Source of the DNA: Macrocystis pyrifera
Taxonomy: Eukaryota; Sar; Phaeophyceae; Laminariales; Laminariaceae
DNA: 64,000 nt
Direction of reading: 5' to 3'
NCBI GenBank assembly: GCA_031763025.1
Contig: JASSKH010000002.1
Span: forward strand, 14,811,468 to 14,875,467
Positions 20,996 to 31,770 of this stretch are shown here, in pieces. The notes beneath the pieces were generated by a model. It was not told where the DNA came from, did no database searches, and saw nothing but the letters and a program-made list of their open reading frames with translations. The position numbers and the translations under genes are program-made. The stretch's first letter is position 1. Each line of letters starts with the position of its first letter.

Positions 20996-21474
20996 GATTT
21001 TTTCTTTTTTTCATTTTTTTTTCTTTTTTTGACTGGTGTAAGGTGTTCCACTCAAGTAGTAAATCATTACACGAAAGGGGACAGGGATTTTTATTCTTTT
21101 AGAAATTTTCGGTTTCATTTTTATTGTTTTTGCTGTGTTGCTGTGCCGTTCTGTGCTTTATCTTTCGTACATACGACGAGTACACAGACACAGAGCATAT
21201 CGAAAGAAGAAAGTAAGTACCCTACCTGGGGTATGTACGTATGTACGACGTGTGAGCGAGCGTAGCGGAAAACCGCTCGCGACGCGAAGCATATGTGGCG
21301 TCCGAGCTGTTTTCTCCTGAAGCATGGCGGCGGGACTCTTGGCATTATCAAGTCGGCAGTTTGCAGCTAACTACAGGGGCCATAAAAAAAACAATATTCA
21401 ATCATGGACCTCTGTCCGCTTCGCATAATTCGATGTACTTTTCCTTCCTGAGCGAAAAGCGCCTTGTACATATA

Positions 21475-21506
<32 letters not shown>

Positions 21507-21982
21507 CTTACTTAGATCTCGATCTCTGAGCGTGCTCGGTTGGTGCATCCCTGGCCTCTCAGAGCTCCCACTTGGGAATCGCCTCCTTTCATTACTTGCC
21601 GGACCGTTCCAGCGAGTCTTTGTTTTCTCCATTAAATCTCGTCGTACTTTCAGTCCTTCTTTCCTTTTTTCTTCTTTCGTTTCGTGTGCGTGCGTGTACT
21701 CCGAGCACGGTTGCGCGGGCGAACCCAGCACCGTCGCGGGTGTCAGCGGATGCTGGCGAGTAGAGGGGGTGTTGCAAGGAGCGCAGTCGCCGCTTTCGCG
21801 CCTAGGCGTCGCGTGTGCCTCGAGACACGAGGGATGCATCAATAGGCTCTGTCTGGCCTCCATTTATGATTTTGGATAGAGTACGTACGAGTATTTAAGG
21901 TTCGTTCGGGATTGTAAGATAATATCCAAGCGGTGCTTATTTTCGCGACTGGGATGAGAGTCACAAGAGGGAGGTACCCCGA

Positions 21983-22161
21983 ATGAGCACCAACATTGTC
22001 GAGCTTGCGTCGAGGTCCACGGTGAGCACCGGGCTTCACGCGAGGCGGGTGACGGGGCTCTGAAAGAGAGGGAGCGAAGCTTTACCCGGACTGAATCGGT
22101 GGCGAGATGGTCGCGAGAGGGGCGGGCGGCGTACGAGGCTGAGAGAGAAGCTCTGCTGTAA
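21983..22161 (+). pseudogene. Broken small ORF, array unit 3
   Basis: Starts like the ORFs in units 1 and 2. Where they read GGGGCTCACTGTGGAAG, unit 3 reads GGGGCTCTGAAAG, a net loss of 5 bp that shifts the frame. The rest of the unit is intact. Confidence 0.4.
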
Positions 22162-22687
22162 GATTTTTTCTTTTTTTCATTTTTTTCTTTTTGACTGGTG
22201 TAAGGTGTTCCACTCAAGTAGTAAATTATTACACGAAAGGGGGCGGGGATTTTTTTCTTTTAGAAATTTTCGGTTTCATTTCATTTTCGTTGTTTTAGCT
22301 GTGTTGCTGTGCCGTTCTGTGCTTTATCTTTCGTACATCGAGTACACAGACACATAGCATATCGAAAGAAGAAAATAAGTACCCTACCTGGCGTATGTAC
22401 GACGTGTGAGCGAGCGTAGCGGAAAACCGCCCGCGACGCGAAGCATATGTGGCGTCCGAGCTGTTTTCTCCTGAAGCATGTGGCGGCAAGACTCTTGGCA
22501 TTATCAAGTCGCCAGTTTGCAGCTAACCACAGGGGCCATAAAAAAAACAATATTCAATCATGGACCTCTGTCCGCTTCGCATAAATTGATGTTTCCTTCC
22601 TGAGCGAGCGTAGCGGGCGGCGTAGGCCGCCCGCGGAGCGAAGCGCCTTGTACATACATACATACATACATACATACATACATACAT

Positions 22688-22774
22688 ACTGGTACTACAA
22701 TATATATGTTCCCCCAAAATAAATGTTTCTTGGTGCTCAAGGTATAATATCAAGTTCACACCTCGGACAGATCA
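22688..22774 (+). repeat. RX dispersed repeat, copy B, second fragment
   Basis: CATACTGGTACTACAATATA through AGGTATAATATCAAG matches 2861-2930. It is then interrupted by the AGCTAT satellite; RX continues at about 28106 with CAAGGTTTCACAGG. Confidence 0.65.
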
Positions 22775-23240
22775 GCTCACGGTAGCTCTAGCTAACTCTT
22801 TAAGGAGCTAGCTAACCGGTGAGCTACGTGAGCTACATGAGCTGCGCATGTTTTCCTGGCTTGTGCTATAGGAGGGTAGCTCATCTGCACATGTTTTCAA
22901 AGCTTGAGCTATAGAGGATAGCTCATCTGCACATATATGTCCAGAGTGAGCTATAGGAGCTACATGAGCTAGCTCATCTACCTCCGAGATGAGCTATAGG
23001 AGCTACATGAGCTACACATGTTTCCCCTGGCTTGAGCTATAGGCGGTAGCTCATCTGCATATGTTTTCGAAGCTTGAGCTATAGGCGATAGCTCATCTGC
23101 ACATGTTTTCGAAGTTTGAGCTATAGACGGTAGCTCATCCACGCATGTTTTCAAAGCTTGAGCTATATATAGGCGATAGCTCATCTGCACATGTTTTCAA
23201 GGCTTGAGCTATAGGGGATAGATGAGCTAGCTCATGAACT
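22775..23240. repeat. AGCTAT satellite array 1
   Basis: Units of about 55-60 bp built around GAGCTATAGGCGATAGCTCATCTGCACATGT... with TTTTC linkers. Each unit contains the near-palindrome AGCTAT...ATAGCT. About seven units are visible. The array ends GATGAGCTAGCTCATGA, like array 2. Confidence 0.85.
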
Positions 23241-24018
23241 GTATAAGTGACCAATACAAGTACGCAGAATAGAACGACATCAACACAAACAACCATATAT
23301 TTGTTGTACGTACCAGGTACAGCATGTGGTATTATATTGCAGTAGATCGGATCTGGTCGACACCCGGCAGAATTTGAATTTTTCGCTTTTCGACCACAAC
23401 AGCAACACAGCGGCTGTCAGCTGTAACCACGCACACCACAAGAGGGGCTTGCACAAAACACAACAACGACACAACGCAGCAACACCCCCAGTGTGCCCAC
23501 GACCCGGGGTAGCAGCTGTAGCGGAGCGTCGACCGTAGACCAGGCTGGCGCCGGGCACATCGATGGATGTGGACCCCACCAACAACGCCATCGATGTGGA
23601 TGAGGACAACGTTAAACCCAGGCCGAAAGCAAGGTGCGTGTTTCGGAGGTCGTGTGATTTTGCCCACTTAGACCATGATGCTGCTGTTCGAGCTACACCA
23701 TCCAATCTGTGTGCTTCTCTGGAGTAGTTGAAGGGTAGGGGACTGTACTACTGTAGTCGCAAGGTGGATGTACACGTATCTATGAAGCGAGCTGTACTCG
23801 TAGCTGTGTGGGGTTTCATTTTTCGTCCAGGTGTTTAGTGTTTATTAACCGTACTCACACGGACACAGCAGCAACGATAACCGTACAGCAGTTTGTTGTT
23901 TCTTGTCGGCGGCTGATGTATTATGCTTTCGCAGCCGACCTTTACGTATTTTTCAAATAATACAGCAGTACCATGCATGATGTGTGTTCGAGATGCCTCG
24001 CTTGTTTAGCGCTTACAA
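23241..24018 (+). other. Spacer with a possible short host exon
   Basis: Between the satellite and the LARD-type element. An ATG at 23563 opens a 71-base acidic coding stretch (MDVDPTNNAIDVDEDN ...) followed at 23634 by GTGCGT, a plausible splice donor. No matching downstream exon could be fixed with confidence, so this is only a hint of a gene. TACAA at 24014-24018 is the target duplication of the next element. Confidence 0.3.
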
Positions 24019-24235
24019 TGTTCGTCAGCCCCAAGCACAGGTAGTCAAGACACCCAGACAATCGATGAGTTGATGATTCAGGTCGTTTATTATTATCTCC
24101 CAGCAGTGGTAGGGACAGCAGAAGTGACATTGTGCGTCATCCCATAACACCCAGATGTCAAGAATCACATAATGCACAATATGCCAATATCCCGAACCGG
24201 CACGTAACTGTCAAGCTAAAGAGGCACAACGAACA
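24019..24235 (-). repeat. 3' LTR of the LARD-type element
   Basis: TGTTCGTCAGCCCC ... CAACGAACA. It matches 26637-26858 with a few small indels (for example CATCCCATAACACC against CATATCCCATAATAACACC). Confidence 0.88.
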
Positions 24236-24887
24236 CCCTCCCTGACTCTTTACGTAACATTTACGGACCGAGACAACAACACACAACTCCATGACCTAAA
24301 CCACCCACAAACAAAAAAATCGAAAAGAAAGAGGAAACCCACCCCTGTGAGCAAAAACCTCTTACTCTCCCCACAGAGAAATATTGCAATTGTAGACGAT
24401 ATTACAATATATCCACGCCAAAAAAAATAATAAAAACTAAGGTGAAAAGTACAATGCCAGAGATCGCGGAGAACCCCGTTCCCCCGGACAAAAGTCTCCT
24501 TTTGCCCCCTACTCCCGTCATAAATTCTCAGATCGTAACGGTAATGCGAGATAGCATACGTCCTTTTTCACTTGTAAAATTAGAATTTATCTGGCGCTAA
24601 AGTTACCCGAAAAAATAATAGTCGCTACCCAGTAGCTCCTAATAATCGAATAAAGAAACAATAAAATGCCGCTACTGCTGTCGACACGAACAGCTTAAGC
24701 CCTCCCAGCTACGAAAACTATTCGATCGTTCGCAGAAAATATTTTATGTTCCACTTTTCTCCGATGCGAACAAGTATTCGCAAAATGATACTGTTGGCAG
24801 AACAACCAATCAACCATGAATATGCTCACCCTCCTTTATTTTGCAGGCAGTAGTCTACTGCCAAAAATAAAAGATACCCGCAAAATT

Positions 24888-25470
24888 CAATATGATCAGT
24901 AGCCACCGCCAATACCAGCAATACACCTCACCTCCCTTTGGTGTATCAGCGTACCCTTATTTCTCCATACCGCTACGAGTATGCATTTCATTTCTACCAG
25001 GCCCCATCTGGTCCTGTCTACACCAGAAAAACACTACAAGTTTTTCGGATTTACAAAGACTGTTTGATTTGAACATGAAAATACGTTTCGAAGCTACCAG
25101 GCGAAAAAGGCTACGTATACCGCCCAGAACGAATCCCAGATGATACATCGTCTACTATCTACGGTTTCTCCACCCTTGCAATATAATCAGTAGCCACCGC
25201 CAATACCAGCAATACACCTCACCTCTCTTTGGTGTATCAGCGTACCCTTATTTCTCCATACCGCTACGAGTATGCATTTCATTTCTACCAGGCCCCATCT
25301 GGTCCTGTCTACACCAGAAAAACACTACAAGTTTTTCGGATTTACAAAGACTGTTTGATTTGAACATGAGAATACATTTCGAAGCTACCAGGCGAAAAGG
25401 CTACGTATACCACCCAGAACGAAGAATCCCAGATGATACATCGTCTACTACCTACGGTTTCTCCACCCTG
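24888..25470. repeat. Direct duplication, period 291 bp, inside the LARD-type element
   Basis: CAATATGATCAGTAGCC at 24888 recurs as CAATATAATCAGTAGCC at 25179. The about 270 bp that follow agree almost base for base, through TACATCGTCTACTA and CTCCACCCT. Probably a local tandem duplication. Confidence 0.85.
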
Positions 25471-25505
25471 GCCGCAAATAAATAGACCTCACGTTCGACC
25501 AAAAA

Positions 25506-25668
25506 ATAATAATTTCGATCGACAGGTGTATCCATCGTAAAATTAAATTCACCATTCATTCCTACGAAATCACACCATGATGACCAAAATAATAATTTCG
25601 ATCGACAGGTGTACCCATCGTAAAATTAAATTCACCATCCATTCCTACGAAATCACACCATGATGACC
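25506..25668. repeat. Direct duplication, period about 82 bp
   Basis: AATAATTTCGATCGACAGG at about 25507 and 25589, each followed by TGTA(T/C)CCATCG and ending CACACCATGATGACCA. It lies downstream of the gag region of the same element. Confidence 0.8.
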
Positions 25669-26124
25669 AGACCTGCCCCCTCCGCCCCGCGATGTTGCCG
25701 GACCTTGCATGAAGCTCCTGCTGACGAAATACCCAGATCTGCTCGCTTGTTGCCACCCGGACGAAACCCCATCGTTATTTGGTACTGCTGCAGACAGTCC
25801 ATGATTACCCCACGCCCGTTTCCTGCCACCGCTTTTTAACAGCAGCAGAATGCACGCAGCTATATTATGCCGCGCGACTTTGCCCCACCTAACACCCCCC
25901 GGTAGGGTTGCACACGGCTGGCGGCCGTGCGGCTTCTCGCGGGATTCGCATGCAGACATGTACCCTCGCTGAGCGATAACCCCATATCTGCTGCCTCCAC
26001 AACCTCTGAAGTGGAGTGCGTACGGCAAATAAATGTCGTACGACTTGAAGTCCCCCGCTCGCAACACACGGCGGAGGTGCCTACGGTTGTCCGCCGTAGG
26101 GCTTTTAGCTGCAGTGCCCCTAAA

Positions 26125-26601
26125 ACGCCGTCGTCTCCACCTCATCATCTCCGGGATCCCCCACAATCGCAAACACGGCCTCCGCCGGCGATCCATCCAT
26201 GTCCGCCGGCGATGCGCACTTGCTGCTCTCGTGTCCTCTCCCACCACACCTTTCGCAGAGCTTTGCAGTGCAACTGTTGCTGTAGTGGCCCGCAGCCTTG
26301 CACCGGAAACACCTCCCCTTCGCTTTCCCGGCTCCACCGTGCCATCGTCGGAGCGATCCAACGATGGCGACACAGCATCCCTCCCGGCTGTATCTACGGC
26401 AGGTAGCCCCTGCTCCCTGCCGGACTTCCGCTGTGCCTTACTCTCTCGACTCGTTCTCAATAGAGTCGCCATCATCTCAAGCAGCTCAGTATGAGATGAT
26501 TTTTGACGCTCCTCCGCGTCTGCGGCTGCTTGTTGTAGAACTTGGAGAGCAAGGCCCTGCTCCGAGACTACGGCTCTAAGATCATCAAGTTCATCCCCCA
26601 T
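26125..26601 (-). pseudogene. gag: Small Gag with two CCHC zinc knuckles, frameshifted
   Basis: An ATG at 26601 (minus) opens MGDELDDLRAVVSEQG, followed by a heptad-like Leu/Ala/Gln helix likely to form a coiled coil. In another frame of the same strand, 26311-26216 encodes two adjacent knuckles, CFRCKAAGHYSNSC and CERCGGRGHESSKC, both CX2CX4HX4C, and the frame stops near 26125. The coiled-coil and knuckle parts are thus one frameshift apart: either a mutation or a programmed shift. There is no room for a normal capsid (only about 90 codons before the knuckles). The longer minus-strand ORF to 25645 is a continuation in the wrong frame. Confidence 0.7.
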
Positions 26602-26636
26602 GATGAGGCTGCGTCGGTACCAACGACTCTCTAGAG

Positions 26637-26858
26637 TGTTCGTCAGCCCCAAGCACAGGTAGTCAAGACACCCAGACAATCGATGAGTTGATGATTCAGA
26701 TCGTTTATTATTATCTCCCAGCAGTGGTAGGGACAGCAGAAGTGACATTGTGCGTCATATCCCATAATAACACCCAGATGTCAAGAATCACATAATGCAC
26801 AATATGCCAATATCCCGAACCGGCACGTAACTGTCAAGCTAAAGAGGCACAACGAACA
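26637..26858 (-). repeat. 5' LTR of the LARD-type element
   Basis: Same ends as its partner (TGTTCG/CGAACA), followed on + by TACAA, the target duplication. Transcription would run toward lower coordinates. Confidence 0.88.
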
Positions 26859-26863
26859 TACAA

Positions 26864-27599
26864 GTCCTGTGCACCTTCTCACGCTGCCCTTACCAACAGG
26901 AGGCCAAGGAGACACACCTTCGTGACATACCACCACCAAGCGGGTTTAGGCGGTGTATACTGTACCAGGCAAAACAGCTACCCGGTCTGACGAGGACGTC
27001 TTCGACGAGCACGAAGAAAGCTCAAGCTTCACGTAGATGCCTTAGGGATAAACTGAGGCAGCGGTGGATCTGCTGTGTTTTGTTTTGTGATGTCCCTCAC
27101 AGCAGTTCATCTGTTCGCGTGTTTTCTTGGCGACGTACTTTTAATAGTAGATATTAATAGTTTTTCGTGTCTGCCTCTCTGTCTCGTCTTTGCACCTTGT
27201 GGTAGGTCCCAGCCACGGAAGTGGTGTTCAAGGAACGGTATGTCCGGGATTCAGATGATGTTGCCATTCAATATAGCCTTATGAATGGGTGGTGGGTGGA
27301 TGGGTTGGCGGATTGGTTTTTTTTCGCTGGCGTTGCAGCGCACCATTAGCAGTAGCCATATACTACACTAATCATGGTCATGTTATTCTATATATGAGTT
27401 TACTGTAGTATGAGTATGCGAAAAGTGCCAATAGTAACATCGACATTGACTGCCGCTCCTACCGTCGTTGAAATTGAATATGCATGGTAAGCTGTACAAC
27501 CCATATTATTCCTATACATTCGCACTTGTCCCTGCGGGTGGGCTTTTTCAGCTACTTATCTTACACGCATGTGTTGCCGAGAAAGAGCTACAATGAGCT
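26864..27599. other. Anonymous spacer, possible former host exon
   Basis: Continues the sequence interrupted by the LARD-type element. A frame running through the insertion point stays open for about 95 codons and has Cys/His residues (CTFSRCPYQQEAKETH). Another frame from about 27201 reads VPATEVVFKERYVRDSDD and stops at 27350. Either could be exon debris; neither is recognised. Confidence 0.25.
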
Positions 27600-28105
27600 G
27601 CGTACATGAGCTATGATTACGTTCTCCGGGGGTGAGCTATGGGCGATAGCTCATCTGCACATGTTTTTCCCGCTTGAGCTATAGGTGGTAGCTCATCTGC
27701 ACATGTTTTGAAGGCTTGAGCTATAGGGGATAGCTCATCTACACAAATTTCATAGACTGGGCTATCGGAGCTATATGAGCTAGCTCATCTACCTCCGAGA
27801 TGAGCTATAGGAGCTACATGAGCTACACATGTTTCTCCTGGCTTGAGCTATAGGTGGTAGCTCATCTGCACATGTTTTCGAAGCTTGAGCTATAGATGAT
27901 AGCTCATCTACACACAAAATTTTGCCCAGGCTGAGCTATAGGAGCTACATGAGCTAGCTCATGTGCCCCCGAGATGAGCCAGAGGAGCTACCAGAGGAGC
28001 TACACATGTTTCCCCCGGCTTGAACTATAGGCGGTAGCTCATCTGCATATGTTTTCGAAGCTTGAGCTATACACGATAGATGAGCTAGCTCATGAGCTGT
28101 CCGGG
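27600..28105. repeat. AGCTAT satellite array 2
   Basis: Same family and orientation as array 1: units of GAGCTATAGG(T/C)GGTAGCTCATCTGCACATGTTTT and some with a second spacer CTCATCTACC(T)CCGAGATGAGC. It ends GATGAGCTAGCTCATGAGCTGT and joins RX. Confidence 0.85.
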
Positions 28106-29730
28106 GTGTGCAAGGTTTCACAGGTAAATGCTCGAGAACAAATCGTAGTCCGAGTACTGAGAGTATTGGAATACAGGCGGCAAAACTACTGCGAGTACTG
28201 AGAAGTCCCAAATACTGAGAGTAATGAGAGTGTGAGCAGTACCGAACCCCGAGAATACAGGTTGTTTAAAGTATGTACCCGCAGTAGTATCGAAACACGA
28301 CATAAAAATACTTGGGGTATAGGCAATATATGCGCACAGTACAGAACCTCGAGATACTGAGAGCATTCGCAGTCATGCATCATATTATATCGAAATACTG
28401 GCAGACTGCTTTGAGTGCTCAAGTTGCCTCCAGCGAAAGTAGTTTGCTCCAACTCCCACTCGTGTGGGACTATCTGGGTGTGTTTTGTGCCGAACGCTGG
28501 GCCTGAGACTTGTCGACACGGCGCACAAACGGTTGAAGTATACTTAATACTCGAAGTATACTGGGCATATTGAGGGTATTTCATTACTGCGAGTACTGAG
28601 TCTCGCAGAAGAAGCAGCAGTACGAACACTACCAATGGACGAAATACTGCTATAGACTATAGTACTTACTGGTATACTTGTAGTACCCGCGGTACAGAAC
28701 CCCGAGATACTTGAAGCACAACAGGCGGTATCCATGCCAGCAGCAGTAGCGAACCCCGCATTAGTGCGAGCCCGAAACGAACCCCGCATTAGTGCGAGCC
28801 CGAAGAAAGTATACGCAGCAGTATCTACAGAACCTCAAAATACTGCGAGTGACTCGAGTACGAAAAACCCCGAAATACTGTGAGTGTACGAAGTACCTAC
28901 GGTAATAGCAGCAGCAGTATTTTCTCGAACATACTTTGCTTTACTCCCACGTATTCGGAGTAGCTGTGAAATGTTGAGGTATGCCCGCCACACGCAAGGG
29001 CGCCGCCCAAACTCTTTAATTTGGGCTAAAATACACCAGTAGTAACATGTACTCTATCATATTATACGTTCAGAAAAGCAAGGTGTGGACGAATGTATTA
29101 TTATTACTGGCTGTAGTACTCTGTTGTAGTTCTGGTACAAAATAGTCCAAAGTGAAATTAAGAAAAAAAAACGTGGATGGTGCGAGTCGAACCTCGGAAA
29201 CGAAAATGTTATCCAGCAAGTGCAGTTTAAACCTATACGCTAGAACAGCGCTCGTACAACTGGCATGTTGTGTTTTTTACGCTATCTAAAACACTTCGCA
29301 CGATCTTCTACAGCAGTAGAGTAGCTTGTACAGGTACGACTGCATATTCAGCAGTACTGCTGTAAAATGCAACGCGAGGAACGTACGTGTACTGATCCCC
29401 TTTCAGCTGGCTCTAGGATCTATCGATCAGCAATGTAGGACACACTGCAATCAGAACTACTGCTGTATGTACTGCTGTAAGTATATTACGATCGTTGCTG
29501 TACGAATGAGCCGCAGTACGATCATCCATACGCGCAAGGTGTGCTCACTGCTGCTGCTGGGCAGCAGGGTTGGTTGTGGTGCTGTAGGAAGCTGGAGGTA
29601 AGCACGCTCTGTGCTCTGCTGTGGGTATTGTTCTCTAGGCGGTGGTCCGTGCTCCGTGCAACAACCCAAAAAAAATTCATGCATGGGATATTTTTATACG
29701 TCATCCTGGGTACATACGGATAAAAATATA
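28106..29730 (+). repeat. RX dispersed repeat, copy B, main part
   Basis: Matches 2930-3605 plus 4001-4090 and then 18006-18780 without the gypsy or MITE insertions, so it shows both empty sites. CTGTGAAATGTTGAGGTATG at about 28964 corresponds to the gypsy target, and AGCAGTATCTACAG at about 28817 to the MITE target. Non-coding. Confidence 0.78.
29171..29260 (-). other. tRNA-like segment in RX copy B
   Basis: Minus strand: box-A-like TAGCGTATAGG, then about 38 bases, then box-B GAGGTTCGACTCGCACC and a T run. Same element as at 49289-49375. Ends do not pair as an acceptor stem. Confidence 0.5.
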
Positions 29731-29882
29731 TATATACAAGGATTTCCTTCGGAGTGGGTATTCCGTCGTTTCGTGTACATATAACTTCAATTAATTGGCG
29801 ACATAGCCCAAAGCCAACCAAACTTATAATAAATGTATTTGTGTAAGAAACGGTGAAGGATGCAATAATCGCGTTTATTTAT
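29731..29882. repeat. Start of tandem unit 1 (interrupted by copia)
   Basis: AAGGATTTCCTTCGGAGTGGG through GGTGAAGGATGCAATAATCGCGTTTATTT matches 40023-40282, minus part of the hairpin element at 40070-40243. It ends at TTTAT (29878-29882), the target duplication of the copia element. Confidence 0.75.
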
Positions 29883-30168
29883 GTAAGGGATCAACTCGTG
29901 CACCGGGTACGCTTGGGTGATGCGTGGGTGGGGCTTGCCATGAGGCGGTGGGTAGAAGAAGTAGAAAGGTATCAATTATTTTAGTGAGGTGAGAGGGGAC
30001 TCTCGCCCAACTCCCCCGGGACCCTAAAAAGGCATCCAAATATAATATTGTGCAACCCCTCGGGGAAACACTAATCACGCCGCAATCTCCGTAGATATAT
30101 TACCGTTACAAGAATCACACAATTCAGTACAATCAGATAATCAGACTTTGGTACGAGCAAATCCCACA
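29883..30168 (-). repeat. 3' LTR of the copia element
   Basis: Read on minus it starts TGTGGGATTTGCTCG and ends GATCCCTTAC, so it ends in AC rather than CA if the TTTAT duplications are accepted. No difference from 36660-36945 was found by eye over 286 bp. Confidence 0.88.
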
Positions 30169-30465
30169 TTCCCCCTGCTCGTTTCACAGTCCTGATAACT
30201 TTCGTCCGGTCAAAATATCAAAAATAAAACCTATGCATCCAACGCCTTTTATGATAACACCCTGAAATCTCAAAATAAAACAACACAGTCCGAAGGAAGG
30301 TCACTAAAGTGTCAATCATGGCTAACGATCATCGACACCCGTTGGAATCAACACGAATTTTACTAAGGTACTGGCCATGGCTAACGATCACCAGCACCCG
30401 ATGAAATCAATACCACACCAATAGGGTCACCACATATTCATCGCAAGGCTACGGTGGAACTCGAA
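30169..30465 (-). other. Copia 3' untranslated region
   Basis: About 300 bp between the RNase H stop and the LTR. It contains two GCTAACGATCA(T/C)C motifs (about 30321 and 30380) on + and the polypurine tract. Nothing else is recognised. Confidence 0.6.
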
Positions 30466-31770
30466 CTATTCTCGCGAGATGGCCTTGGTCAGAAAATCCG
30501 CATGCTGAAAAGGGGACGGTACGTGGATGATCGATATCTCTTTCCTCCCAACCAGTTCCCTGAGGAAGTGGTGTCGCACGTCGATGTGCTTGGAGTTTGA
30601 GTTGGTGATAGGGTTCTGCGCAAGCTGCACCGCACCCTGATTATCCTCGAACACCGGTATGCACGGCATGCCTACATCAGGCAACATGAAGCGCCAAACC
30701 TGCCTCAAGAACAACACTTCCTTAATGACGTCTGCAAGTGCCACGTACTCTGCCTCCGTCGTGGAAAGTGTGACGCATTTCTGAGTCCTGGAAAACCAAG
30801 ACACGCATGCACCCCCACACATCACCAATCCTCCTGAAACTGACCTTCTGTCAGCCGCCTTGCTTGCGTAGTCTGCGTCAGCAAACACCTGCAAGCTCAG
30901 CCCCCCGTCCGTACCTCTCTGAAAAGTGACTCCGAAAGAACTAGTCCTCCTCACATACCCTAAAATACCAAGTGCTGCCCTCCAGTGCACTAACTTGGGA
31001 GCAGCGCAGTACCTAGCCACTGCTCTTACTGCGTTGGAGATGTCTGGCCGAGTCTGGGTTGAAAGCCACATCAGTGAGCCAACCAACTCGCGAAACGGCC
31101 AGCTCCCTGGCGCTTCATCCTGGTCAAAGTCCGCAAGTTTTGTGCCAACAGGAAGCGGAACACTCTTACCAAACTCTATCCCGTATTCATCCGCCAATTG
31201 TTCAGCGAATGTCTGCTGGGAAATCTTCAGCACCCCCTTTTCCCAATCCCTCTCGTAGAAACACCCCGAATACCAACGCAACTCTCCCAGGTTCTTAACT
31301 GGAACCATCTTGTCCAAGTCCCTGCCAAACTGGTCACACCTTGCCTTCTCCCCTACCGCAAAAATATCATCCACATGCACCACTATAGTCATCACTACTC
31401 TCCCCTCATCCATCAAACGAAATACGCATGCATCAGCCAGACACTGCTCAAACCCTAAAGTCAGTAAGCACCTAGTGAGGTGAGCATGCCACTGCCTCGA
31501 TGCCTGCTTCAAACCGTACAAGCTCTTGTTCAGTCTTACTATCTTCCCCGACAGTCTACCGCATCCCTGAGGCAAACGCATGAAAACATTTTCCTCAAGA
31601 TCAGACTGCACGAAAGCCTGCTCAATATCAAAATGGCACAAGTCAAGATCCAGCTCGCATGCCATCGCTGTCAACAACCGAACACTCGAGACAGCAACAG
31701 TGGGCGCAAACAATTCTCCAAAATCGATGTCAATTCTCTGCTCATCCCCCCGTGCTACAAGTCTCGCCTT
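30466..31770 (-). CDS. Copia reverse transcriptase and RNase H (frame-separated from integrase)
   Basis: Copies element RNA into DNA. The RT part starts at about KARLVARGDEQR (31770). It has FDIEQAFVQSDLEENVFMRLPQG with the first catalytic Asp, SLYGLKQASRQWH, and VVHVDDIFAVG, whose DD pair is the YVDD-box equivalent with His for Tyr. RNase H follows: FADADYASKAADRRSVSGG, LSTTEAEYVALAD, DNQGAVQLAQNP and KHIDVRHHFLRELV. It ends at 30466 with a full-length C-terminus. The open frame continues upstream to 32184, but those codons overlap the integrase tail in the wrong frame and are not real. Confidence 0.88.
   Translation of the reverse strand, partial: KARLVARGDEQRIDIDFGELFAPTVAVSSVRLLTAMACELDLDLCHFDIEQAFVQSDLEENVFMRLPQGCGRLSGKIVRLNKSLYGLKQASRQWHAHLTRCLLTLGFEQCLADACVFRLMDEGRVVMTIVVHVDDIFAVGEKARCDQFGRDLDKMVPVKNLGELRWYSGCFYERDWEKGVLKISQQTFAEQLADEYGIEFGKSVPLPVGTKLADFDQDEAPGSWPFRELVGSLMWLSTQTRPDISNAVRAVARYCAAPKLVHWRAALGILGYVRRTSSFGVTFQRGTDGGLSLQVFADADYASKAADRRSVSGGLVMCGGACVSWFSRTQKCVTLSTTEAEYVALADVIKEVLFLRQVWRFMLPDVGMPCIPVFEDNQGAVQLAQNPITNSNSKHIDVRHHFLRELVGRKEISIIHVPSPFQHADFLTKAISRE

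Larger units (their letters stand above)
19141..22687 (+). repeat. Tandem array of three units of about 1.17-1.19 kb
   Basis: The landmark TGCTCGGTTGGT occurs at 19179, 20366 and 21533, giving periods of 1187 and 1167 bp. Each unit carries a small ORF (19626, 20813, 21983), a T-rich tract, a stretch with GAGCGAGCGTAGCGG and a (CATA)n microsatellite near its end. Units 2 and 3 boundaries contain a perfect hairpin GCGGGCGGC-GTAG-GCCGCCCGC (20274-20295 and about 22612-22633). The array sits inside RX copy B. Confidence 0.88.
24019..26858 (-). mobile_element. Non-autonomous LTR retroelement (LARD/TRIM-like), gag only
   Basis: Two LTRs of about 220 bp (24019-24235 and 26637-26858) start TGTTCG and end CGAACA. 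Perfect 5 bp target duplications TACAA lie at 24014-24018 and 26859-26863. Orientation is minus: a purine tract CAGGGAGGG abuts the LTR at 24236, and a TGGTACCGACGC primer-site-like sequence lies just inside the 26637 LTR. The only protein signal is a small Gag with two zinc knuckles; no protease, RT or integrase is visible. At 2.84 kb it would need enzymes supplied in trans. Confidence 0.88.

Noticed and set aside
22775..23240. CRISPR array
   Set aside because: Repeats are palindromic satellite units with near-identical spacers in a eukaryotic, retrotransposon-rich setting; no cas genes.
25645..26124. Second half of the 367-codon minus ORF in the LARD-type element
   Set aside because: The knuckle-encoding frame is a different one and stops near 26125; the remaining codons show no family resemblance.
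29171..29260. True tRNA gene
   Set aside because: Box B is good but the acceptor ends do not pair and box A is poor; repeated with RX, so treated as tRNA-like only.
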